From contig CALAHF010000163.1 of the NCBI GenBank assembly GCA_937891465.1, positions 90,148 to 154,147 on the forward strand: 64,000 nucleotides of DNA, in the 5' to 3' direction. Source of the DNA: an uncultured Verrucomicrobiales bacterium. GTDB lineage: Bacteria > Verrucomicrobiota > Verrucomicrobiia > Verrucomicrobiales > DEV007. Position numbers and translations under genes: made by a program. A model generated the notes under the pieces. That model was not told the origin of the DNA, did no database searches, and saw only the letters and a list, made by a program, of their open reading frames with translations. Positions 57,086 to 64,000 of the stretch are shown here, piece by piece (the stretch's first letter is position 1; the number at the start of each line of letters is the position of its first letter).

Positions 57086-59240
57086 ATTAAGGTTGTACTT
57101 GCTGTCCCTGATGGTTCTGGTGGGTTTCGGCGTGCTTGTGGTCAGGCTTTACAGCGTGCAGATCACCCAGCACGAATATTACAAAAACCGGGTTCCAGGC
57201 GAGCGGTTTGAATCGATTCGTATTCCGGGCATCCGGGGCGAGATCAAAGACCGCAATGGTATCACCCTCGCGGAAAGTGTTCAGAACTATGAACTTAAGT
57301 TCGACCTTCGGGAAATCGAAGCTGCCTACAAAAAGAGTCATGATGGCGAATTGCCTGAACCCTACGTTTGGGAACGATTTGACTCCGGAGGGCAAAGGCA
57401 GCTCAAGAAAGAAAAAAATATCGTCGTGATGGTCGAAGAGGCTGTGTTTCCCGAGCTGCAGAAACTCGGGTTGCTGGTCGATTACAGCGCTTCGGCAATG
57501 AGAGTTCATTATCGCTCCACGGCGGGAATTGTGCCGTTTACCTATCGTCGCGACCTTTCGTTTAAGGAGTTTGCTCGATTTGCGGAACACAACCTCGGTA
57601 TTCCCGGCGTAACTGTCACCCGAACTGGAAAGCGAAATTACGTCTACGACTCACTTGCCTCCCATATTCTCGGATACATGGCGCTCGCAGATGAAGAAAA
57701 AGTATCACCCGAAGAGCGCCGGAAATTCAACTACTACGTGGGCGACGATTACGGCGTGGAAGGCGTCGAAAAACGACTCGACAGCTATTTGCAGGGAAAA
57801 GCGGGCAAGCTCGTGATTAAAAAGAACGAAAAAGGCAAGTTCATGGGCGAGGTCAGCCGAACCGAACCCATGCCGGGATCGGACGTCTACCTCACCATTG
57901 ACGCCCGTATTCAGACGGTCACGGAACAAAGCCTCCGGAAAATTGGTCGTGGCGCTGCGGTCGTGATGGATCCCAACAACGGCGAAATCCTCGCCATTGC
58001 CTCAGTTCCTTCATACAACCCGAATGCGTTCATTCCCGAGATCAGCACCGAAGACTGGAATCGTTACACGAAAGACCAAACTGCCCCATTGTTCAGCCGT
58101 GCGGTGAATCCCTATTCACCCGGATCGACCTGTAAAGTTCCGATCGCACTTGCAGGTTGCCTTGGTGACTCCTACAAACGCCGTTTTGTCTGCGCAAACG
58201 GTAAACAATTCGGCAGTAAATTCATGAAATGCTGGTGTGCCAGCAAAAGCTACAGCCACGGGAACATCCTGGTCAGCGATGCTCTGAAAGTCTCCTGCAA
58301 TGGCTTCTTTTACCGCTACGCGAACGATTGCGGCATCAAAGACATCACCACCATGACCAACTTGCTTGGCATGGGACGCCCCACTGGAATCATGATTACC
58401 GGGGAAAAAGGAGGTAATATCCCCAATCCGGAATGGCTTCGTCAGCAAGGTCTTACGTGGAGCCCTGCATTTACTGCGCTCGTTTCCATCGGACAAGGCG
58501 CGACGGAAGCCTCCCCACTGCAAATGGCCAGCGTGACATCGACCGTTGCCAACGGAGGAAAAGTGTTTCAGCCACGTCTCATCAAAAAAATCGTCGAGAA
58601 AAACGGTGACATCGTATCTGAAGAGCCCCCAAAAATGCGCCACGATCTTACCAAAGAGGGCCTCACTGCAGACCAAGTCGAAAATATAAAGCACGGCATG
58701 TGGCGCGTAGTCAATGAAAGTGGAGGTACCGCGGGTCGCGCAGCTTCAGAACTCACCGTGCTTTCAGGAAAAACCGGCACGACTCAGACGGGTAAAGTAC
58801 AGGAACCCACAAACGCGTGGTTCATCTGTTTCGCTCCCTACGACAAACCGAAATACGCAGTGTGTGTCTTTGTTCAAAACGGAAACTCAGGAGGTGGCGC
58901 CGCATCACCAATCGCCAAAAACATCATTGATAGAACATTTGCGATGACCGATCACAACCAGCCGATCGAAGTCGTTAAGATGGAGGAGGCCGTTGGAAAT
59001 CGAGACCGGATCATGTCCGTTTCGTTCGAGGGCCAGACCATCATTGCCGATGCCAATGAAGACACAGCCGTCGAGGTCGATGATTTCATTCCCACCAAGA
59101 TTCGACGGACCGAACCGGTCCCGAAGAGATACACCGCACCTTCCATCAAGCGAAAGTCGGATTCACGCGGCTCTGTTTCAGGCCAAAACACGACGCGAAA
59201 ACGGCGATTTCAGCCATTTAAGAAACTTTTTGGACGCTGA
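57069..59240 (+). CDS. mrdA: Penicillin-binding protein 2 (elongasome transpeptidase)
   Basis: 723 residues. An N-terminal membrane helix (about 7-24) is followed by the PBP dimerisation region (FESIRIPGIRGEIKDRNGITLAES) and the transpeptidase domain with all three motifs: STCK (SxxK) in SPGSTCKVPIAL near residue 352, SCN (SxN) in VSCNGFFYRYAND, and KTG in LSGKTGTTQTG near 567. It crosslinks peptidoglycan in lateral growth. The partner glycosyltransferase gene rodA does not follow; rng comes next. A basic C-terminal tail (KRKSDSRGS...RKRRFQPFKKLFGR) extends past the usual end. Confidence 0.95.
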   Translation: MVTHFRLRLYLLSLMVLVGFGVLVVRLYSVQITQHEYYKNRVPGERFESIRIPGIRGEIKDRNGITLAESVQNYELKFDLREIEAAYKKSHDGELPEPYVWERFDSGGQRQLKKEKNIVVMVEEAVFPELQKLGLLVDYSASAMRVHYRSTAGIVPFTYRRDLSFKEFARFAEHNLGIPGVTVTRTGKRNYVYDSLASHILGYMALADEEKVSPEERRKFNYYVGDDYGVEGVEKRLDSYLQGKAGKLVIKKNEKGKFMGEVSRTEPMPGSDVYLTIDARIQTVTEQSLRKIGRGAAVVMDPNNGEILAIASVPSYNPNAFIPEISTEDWNRYTKDQTAPLFSRAVNPYSPGSTCKVPIALAGCLGDSYKRRFVCANGKQFGSKFMKCWCASKSYSHGNILVSDALKVSCNGFFYRYANDCGIKDITTMTNLLGMGRPTGIMITGEKGGNIPNPEWLRQQGLTWSPAFTALVSIGQGATEASPLQMASVTSTVANGGKVFQPRLIKKIVEKNGDIVSEEPPKMRHDLTKEGLTADQVENIKHGMWRVVNESGGTAGRAASELTVLSGKTGTTQTGKVQEPTNAWFICFAPYDKPKYAVCVFVQNGNSGGGAASPIAKNIIDRTFAMTDHNQPIEVVKMEEAVGNRDRIMSVSFEGQTIIADANEDTAVEVDDFIPTKIRRTEPVPKRYTAPSIKRKSDSRGSVSGQNTTRKRRFQPFKKLFGR

Positions 59241-59451
59241 TTTTAAAAAAAAATCGACCCTGTGCCGAAAAAGTTTGTTCTTAGGATCGCCAAAGGCTAC
59301 CGTTTCCTGAAACGCTCCCCTACACTTTCGATTTTGGGAGACCGCAGAATGAACTCCTTCATTCAAAACACCCCTGAAGCAGCAATTTGCCCCGAAATAA
59401 CGGCAAAAATGCACTTCTGTATTTTTTTTAAAAACTTTGCTACGCAACAAA
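59241..59451. other. Intergenic stretch between mrdA and rng
   Basis: 211 bp with AT-rich tracts at both ends. No clear hairpin with a T-run and no gene. A separate rng promoter could lie here but is not evident. Confidence 0.4.
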
Positions 59452-61077
59452 ATGTTCGCCAAACTTCGAAAATTCTTTGGGCCACGCACACTGGCTGAGG
59501 GCAATAAAATTGTAATCAACTGCGAAAAACTCGAAACTCGGGTCGCCCTTCTGGAAGAGGGGTCGTTAGAAGAATACACCGTCGAACGCGCCAACGACGA
59601 CAATATCGTCGGCTCCATTTTTAAAGGTGTCATCCGCAATATCGAGCCTGGTCTCAAGGCCATGTTCGTTGATATCGGCTTCGAAAAGAATGCCTTCCTT
59701 CACTTCTGGGATGCTATTCCTGAAGCTCTCGACGCCGGCATGGAAGAAGTCCAGCGCGGCGGAAAAGGCGGAGGTGGTGGAAAAGGTGGAGGCGGAAAAG
59801 GCCGTGGCAAGGGTGGAAAAGGTAAAAAAGGCCAAGCTCGAATTCAGGCGAAAGATATCCCGAATCTTTATCCCGTCGGCTCGGAAGTTCTCGTTCAGGT
59901 CACCAAAGGACCTATCGGTTCAAAAGGTCCCCGGATCACGACCAATATTTCTCTCGCAGGACGTTACATGGTTTTGATGCCCCGGAATGATCAATTCGGC
60001 ATTTCGCGGAAAATCGAAGATCCCAAAGAGCGCTCTCGTCTCCGCAAGATCATGTCAGAGAAACTGACTGTCCCTGACAACATGGGCATCATTCTCCGGA
60101 CCGTTTCCGTTGGCCAAAAAGTCCGCTACTTCGTCCGCGATTTAGCAATTCTTGTCGATCAGTGGCACGCAATCGAAGACAAAGCCCTCGCCAACAAAGC
60201 ACCTGTCTGTGCATTTCAAGAGCCTGATTTGATCGAGCGGACCGTTCGCGACTTCCTCACCGACGAAATCGACGAAGTCCTCTGCGACAACGCCGAAGCC
60301 GCCGAGCGGATGAAAGAACTCATCGGAGTCATTTCGCGCCGCTCAAAAGGACGCATCTCCCACTTTCAATCACCCCAGCCGATCTTCGAAAAACTCGGTA
60401 TCCAGCGCCAAATTGACGACGCCTTCTACCGCGAAGTCTGGCTCCCAAGCGGCGGTTACATTTGTATCGACGAAACCGAGGCACTCATCTCGATCGACGT
60501 CAACACCGGTCGCGCCAAGACCAAGGATCAGATGATCCTCCAAACCAATCTCGAAGCCGCCGAAGCCGTTGCTCGTCAGTGTCGCCTCCGAAACATCGGT
60601 GGACTCATTGTAATCGATTTCATCGACATGAAATCGCGTCGCGACCAAATGGCCGTTTACAAAGTCATGCGGGAGAAGGTGAAAAACGACAAAGCCAAGA
60701 CCCAGGTTTTGCAGATTTCACAACTTGGCCTCATGGAAATGACCCGCCAGCGACTTCACGAAGCGCTCAGCCTCACCATCAACGAGCCCTGCCACTACTG
60801 TCAGGGCCGTGGTTCCGTGAAAAGCCCCGAGTCGATGTCCGTCGAGATTCAGCGTCGTATCGGAGCTATCTTCGCCCGTCACGGCGAGCGTCTTACCGAA
60901 ATCATCGTCGTCGTTCACCCTGACGTTCTCGAGCGATTGCGGACCCAGGACAGCGAACTTCTCGTTGATCTCGAGCGCCGCCACAACGCCCGCCTCGCCT
61001 TCCGCGGCGACCCGACCTTCCACCGCGAGCAGGTCGTCATCGCAGATCCCGAGACGCAGAAAGAAATCAAAGTCTAA
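59452..61077 (+). CDS. rng: Ribonuclease E/G
   Basis: 541 residues from the ATG at 59452; the TTG at 59437 is less likely. The S1 domain (SIFKGVIRNIEPGLKAMFVDIGFEKNAFLHF) is interrupted at about residues 103-128 by a Gly/Lys repeat insert, then resumes (VGSEVLVQVTKGPIGSKGPRITTNISLAGRYMVLMP). Catalytic aspartates are in ISIDVNTGRAK and GGLIVIDFIDM; the zinc-link is CHYCQGRG. It is a 5'-end-dependent endoribonuclease that processes rRNA and mRNA. Rng genes often sit beside mre genes, as here. No long C-terminal degradosome scaffold is present. Confidence 0.94.
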   Translation: MFAKLRKFFGPRTLAEGNKIVINCEKLETRVALLEEGSLEEYTVERANDDNIVGSIFKGVIRNIEPGLKAMFVDIGFEKNAFLHFWDAIPEALDAGMEEVQRGGKGGGGGKGGGGKGRGKGGKGKKGQARIQAKDIPNLYPVGSEVLVQVTKGPIGSKGPRITTNISLAGRYMVLMPRNDQFGISRKIEDPKERSRLRKIMSEKLTVPDNMGIILRTVSVGQKVRYFVRDLAILVDQWHAIEDKALANKAPVCAFQEPDLIERTVRDFLTDEIDEVLCDNAEAAERMKELIGVISRRSKGRISHFQSPQPIFEKLGIQRQIDDAFYREVWLPSGGYICIDETEALISIDVNTGRAKTKDQMILQTNLEAAEAVARQCRLRNIGGLIVIDFIDMKSRRDQMAVYKVMREKVKNDKAKTQVLQISQLGLMEMTRQRLHEALSLTINEPCHYCQGRGSVKSPESMSVEIQRRIGAIFARHGERLTEIIVVVHPDVLERLRTQDSELLVDLERRHNARLAFRGDPTFHREQVVIADPETQKEIKV

Positions 61078-61091
61078 TTGACCGATTTCGA

Positions 61092-61147
61092 TTTTCACGA
61101 ACCAACAGGGTTGGTTCGTCGAACATACCCTATTGGTTCGTAGAAAA
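61092..61147 (+). repeat. Dispersed palindromic repeat, copy 8 (best-preserved)
   Basis: The left half-unit is a perfect 10-bp hairpin (ACGAACCAAC-AGG-GTTGGTTCGT); the right half-unit is CGAACATACCCTATTGGTTCGT. TTTTC and GAAAA flank the pair, so the whole block can fold as one long stem. It lies between rng and the sulfatase gene. Confidence 0.85.
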
Positions 61148-61198
61148 TCACCCAAACCTGCGGTTGACCCTTCCCTGAATTTCTGGGAAATTCTGGGA

Positions 61199-62602
61199 AT
61201 GTACAAACTCCTCACCATCGCACTCGCAGTGTGCGCCGCTGAACTCAGTTCTGGATATTCTCAGGAAAAGAAGGCCACTCCGAACATCATTTACATCCTT
61301 TTGGATGACGCTGGTTACGGAGACTTTTCGTGTTACGGACAGCGCCTTTTCAAAACCCCGAACATCGATCGCCTCGCAAAAGAGGGGATGAAGTTCACCC
61401 AGCATTATTCCGGCAGCACCGTGTGCGCGCCGACTCGCTGCGTTCTCATGACCGGTGTTCACACGGGTCACAGCTTTGTGCGTGGAAATCGCGAAGTCGA
61501 GCCTGAAGGCCAATCACCAATGCCCGCTGACATCGTCACGATCCCTCGCCTCCTCAAAAGCGCTGGCTACATGACGGGTGCTTTTGGAAAATGGGGCCTC
61601 GGCGCTCCCGGATCCACCAGCGATCCAATGGAACATTTCGATGCGTTTTTTGGCTACAACTGCCAACGACTCGCTCACAATTACTACCCTGATCACTTGT
61701 GGAAAAACCGCGAACGAGTCGAACTTGATGGCAAAACTCACACGTCCCAACCGATCGCTGACGAAGCTTTGAATTTCATCCGAGAGAGTAAAGACAATCC
61801 GTTTTTCGCTTACGTTCCGATCACCGCACCTCACGCAGCCATGCATGCGGTGGCAAAATTTCAGGCTCCCTACGATAAAAAATTCTCCGAATACGCTGAG
61901 AAAATCGGAAAATACAGCGGTCCTGACGTGAAAAATCCGATCGCGGCGTTCGCGGGAATGATGGCCGAGGTCGATTTTCAAGTTGGGCAAATTCTCGACC
62001 TCGTAAAAGAACTTGGGATCGATGAAAACACGCTCATCATGCTGACCTCCGACAACGGACCTCACAAAGAAGGCGGACACAATCCGGATTTCTTCGATTC
62101 CAACGGCCCGTGGCGCGGACACAAGCGCGATCTTTCCGAAGGCGGAATTCGCACGGCTCTCCTCGCTCGCTGGCCTGGAACTATCCAAGCTGGCTCGGTA
62201 ACCGATCACCTTTCAGCACACTGGGACATGCTTCCTACTTTTTGTGAACTGGCGGGCTCTAAAATTCCAGCAAACATCGATGGAAACTCGATTGTGCCGA
62301 CGCTGACTTCGAAAGGTGCTCAGAAACAGCACGAATATTTGTATTGGGAATTTTACGAAGGCGGCGGTAAAAAAGCAGTTCGCTTTGGCGATTGGAAAGG
62401 GATTCAGCTCGGCATCGGCAAAAATCCGAATGCTCCCATCGCAATTTATCGACTCACTGATGATCCCGGCGAGCAAAACGACCTTTCCGCGATCTATCCC
62501 GAGATTGTCGAAAAAGTGAAAGGCTACTTTGCGGAATCGCACACGCCTTCTGAAAATTGGAGCTTTGTGTCGTCCGGCAAGAATAAGAAAAAGAAGAAGT
62601 GA
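61199..62602 (+). CDS. Arylsulfatase-type sulfatase (FGly class)
   Basis: 467 residues from the ATG at 61199, which begins a signal peptide (cleavage near GYSQEKK); the open frame from 61133 comes from the repeat. Metal motif NIIYILLDDAGYGDFSCYG, formylglycine signature CAPTR in STVCAPTRCVLMTG near residue 80, KWGLG and the late MLTSDNGPHKEGGH. A type I sulfatase close to the arylsulfatase A subgroup, probably periplasmic. It is not closely related to the sulfatase at 19051. A Lys-rich tail ends the chain. It converges with the cardiolipin-synthase gene (13 bp apart). Confidence 0.92.
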   Translation: MYKLLTIALAVCAAELSSGYSQEKKATPNIIYILLDDAGYGDFSCYGQRLFKTPNIDRLAKEGMKFTQHYSGSTVCAPTRCVLMTGVHTGHSFVRGNREVEPEGQSPMPADIVTIPRLLKSAGYMTGAFGKWGLGAPGSTSDPMEHFDAFFGYNCQRLAHNYYPDHLWKNRERVELDGKTHTSQPIADEALNFIRESKDNPFFAYVPITAPHAAMHAVAKFQAPYDKKFSEYAEKIGKYSGPDVKNPIAAFAGMMAEVDFQVGQILDLVKELGIDENTLIMLTSDNGPHKEGGHNPDFFDSNGPWRGHKRDLSEGGIRTALLARWPGTIQAGSVTDHLSAHWDMLPTFCELAGSKIPANIDGNSIVPTLTSKGAQKQHEYLYWEFYEGGGKKAVRFGDWKGIQLGIGKNPNAPIAIYRLTDDPGEQNDLSAIYPEIVEKVKGYFAESHTPSENWSFVSSGKNKKKKK

Positions 62603-62615
62603 ACCTTAACAGCGA

Positions 62616-63974
62616 TCACTGGATCAGCGCCAACATCCGGGAGGCTCGAACGCTCAGACGATACCAGTAGGATTTGCCTTCCAACCCATCGTCAGTCACG
62701 AGTCTCGAGTTTTCCAGATACTGGGTCAGCATCTTCTCCACCTCGGAGGCGAAGGATTTATCACGAATCACAGCCGTTAGTTCGAAATTGAGCCTAAACG
62801 ATCGGTTATCAAAATTCGCTGAGCCGATGGTCGCTAAATCATCATCGACCAGAACGACTTTTTGATGAAGAAACCCGTTCTGATAGCGATACATTTTGAT
62901 TCCCATGTCGCTCATCTCTTTGAGATACGACATCGATGACAGCTGAACCAGTTTGCTGTCGGTTTCTTCGGGAATGAGGATACGAACATCGACACCCCGC
63001 ATTGCCGCCAGTTGAAGCGCGGCAACAATTTTCTCATCAGGCACAAAGTAGGGAGACGCGATCCACACCTTATCTTTGGCACTGTTAATTGCAGCGAGGT
63101 AGAAAAGCGCGCAGGTCTCAAGCGGATCGGCCGGACCTGAAGGTAGACAAAGCGCCTCCATTTCACCTGCGAAATCTGCCTCGGAGATATCCCAATCGAG
63201 TTTATCCAGAAGATCGCCGCCCGTTGCCCAATTCCAATCTTCGACAAATGGAACCTGCGCGGCCTTTGCGACCGGACCAGTCAGCAAAACGTGACTGTCT
63301 CGCCAGGGGGTTCGCACAGGATGTTTTCCAAGATACTCATCTCCCACATTGTGCCCGCCGATGAATGCCTTTTTCCCATCTACAACCACCAGCTTGCGGT
63401 GATTGCGAAAATTTAACTGAAACCGGTTCGCCTCACCCGAGAAATCCATGAAGAAACGCGCATCCACCCCGGCATCTCTCAATTCATCGACGTAACTGCC
63501 CGGCAAATCCAGACAACCAATGTCATCTAGGAGAACACGAACCATCACCCCTTCACGAGCCTTCGCAGCCAGCTTTTCTTTCAGAGCAATTCCGTTTCCG
63601 TCATTTCTGACGATATAAAACTGCACCAGAATATAATTCTCAGCCTCATCGATCGCTTTAAAAATCGAATCAAAAGTCGCTTTGCCATCAATAAGCAATT
63701 CTGCTTGATTCCCTTTCATCAGTGGCATTAACGAGAGTTTTTCCAACATGGAAAGCACCCCTCCTTCGCGCGGAGCGATTGCTTTTGCGGCTTTCAAATT
63801 AGCCGTCAATTTTACTGCAAGCGGACGCGTTTTTTCCAAACCCGCGCGATGCGTTGATGTGTAGGAGTCCAACTTGCTGTCCCCAAACACCATCCATGCC
63901 GGGACCGCCACCACTGGAATCGCGTTTAAAGAAACCACCCACGCAACCGAACCCTGCTCCGTCCGAGTTTGCAT
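62616..63974 (-). CDS. Cardiolipin synthase-like phospholipase D protein (5' end beyond window)
   Basis: At least 452 residues. Two HxKxxxxD motifs mark the phospholipase D fold: NHRKLVVVDGKKAFIGGHN near residue 190 and LHQKVVLVDDDLATIGSANFDNRS near 380. The hydrophobic segment at residues 8-30 matches the second N-terminal membrane helix of ClsA. The frame stays open upstream without a stop to the window edge, so the true start, with the first helix, is probably past 64000. It would condense two phosphatidylglycerols, or phosphatidylglycerol and another lipid, into cardiolipin in the membrane. Confidence 0.88.
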   Translation of the reverse strand: MQTRTEQGSVAWVVSLNAIPVVAVPAWMVFGDSKLDSYTSTHRAGLEKTRPLAVKLTANLKAAKAIAPREGGVLSMLEKLSLMPLMKGNQAELLIDGKATFDSIFKAIDEAENYILVQFYIVRNDGNGIALKEKLAAKAREGVMVRVLLDDIGCLDLPGSYVDELRDAGVDARFFMDFSGEANRFQLNFRNHRKLVVVDGKKAFIGGHNVGDEYLGKHPVRTPWRDSHVLLTGPVAKAAQVPFVEDWNWATGGDLLDKLDWDISEADFAGEMEALCLPSGPADPLETCALFYLAAINSAKDKVWIASPYFVPDEKIVAALQLAAMRGVDVRILIPEETDSKLVQLSSMSYLKEMSDMGIKMYRYQNGFLHQKVVLVDDDLATIGSANFDNRSFRLNFELTAVIRDKSFASEVEKMLTQYLENSRLVTDDGLEGKSYWYRLSVRASRMLALIQ

Positions 63975-64000
63975 CGCCGCCTCACGCTTCCTGCCCCTGC

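Overview
The window looks like a chromosomal segment of a free-living, probably aquatic member of the Verrucomicrobiota. Evidence: secreted proteins shared by the Planctomycetota and Verrucomicrobiota (two DUF1549/DUF1553 plus DUF1501 pairs, DUF1080, a FecR-LamG anti-sigma-type protein, sulfatases, PQQ/WD40/NHL propellers) sit beside a complete mreB-mreC-mreD-mrdA rod-shape cluster, which argues against a planctomycete. Almost no start codon has a Shine-Dalgarno sequence in front of it. No rRNA, tRNA, CRISPR array, phage gene or intact transposase was seen.

Layout. 44-4230: DUF1501 and cytochrome-type DUF1549/1553 pair. 4404-9281: secreted DUF1080 and propeller proteins around a repeat-rich gap, a 26-bp direct repeat flanking a WD40 gene, a truncated ThrE gene and a redoxin. 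9498-16294: Gfo/Idh/MocA oxidoreductase, PQQ-like propeller, large CEMIP-like G8 beta-helix protein, glcF. 16940-25904: PilO/GspM-like remnant, CrtI-like oxidoreductase, sulfatase, orphan PhnD lipoprotein, sialate O-acetylesterase-like protein, zinc dehydrogenase, NUDIX hydrolase. 25905-26346: candidate structured small RNA with its own terminator. 26347-32332 (minus strand): ECF sigma, FecR-LamG membrane protein, SHD1-DUF1549/1553 and DUF1501, a probable self-contained regulatory and secreted module. 32447-52725: mostly housekeeping and secreted singletons (WalJ-like, sugar dehydrogenase, uvrB, FG-GAP, M48/LemA pair, GHL10, diamine-acetyltransferase-like GNAT with a structured leader, lepA, PmoA-like, photolyase-like, NHL protein, SAF-domain oxidoreductase, orphan pdhA). 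52866-54077: a membrane-anchored helix-hairpin-helix gene with three in-frame stops and no frameshift. 54449-61077: mreB, mreC, mreD, mrdA, rng. 61199-64000: sulfatase and a cardiolipin-synthase-like gene running to the window edge.

How it works together. The accessory genes describe a cell that exports many enzymes against sulfated or acetylated polysaccharides (sulfatases, acetylesterase-like, DUF1080, GHL10, G8 beta-helix, PQQ sugar dehydrogenase). The sigma/FecR module suggests that part of this is switched by an envelope signal. The mre operon and rng form the growth and RNA-processing core.

The signals that ordinary genes do not explain are: a roughly 45-bp palindromic repeat family with eight copies, several overlapping start or stop codons; the HHH gene with three clean nonsense codons; the candidate small RNA near 26040-26158; the leader before the GNAT gene with competing pairings; and the direct-repeat scar beside truncated thrE. 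All functional statements come from reading motifs by eye; no database search was run.
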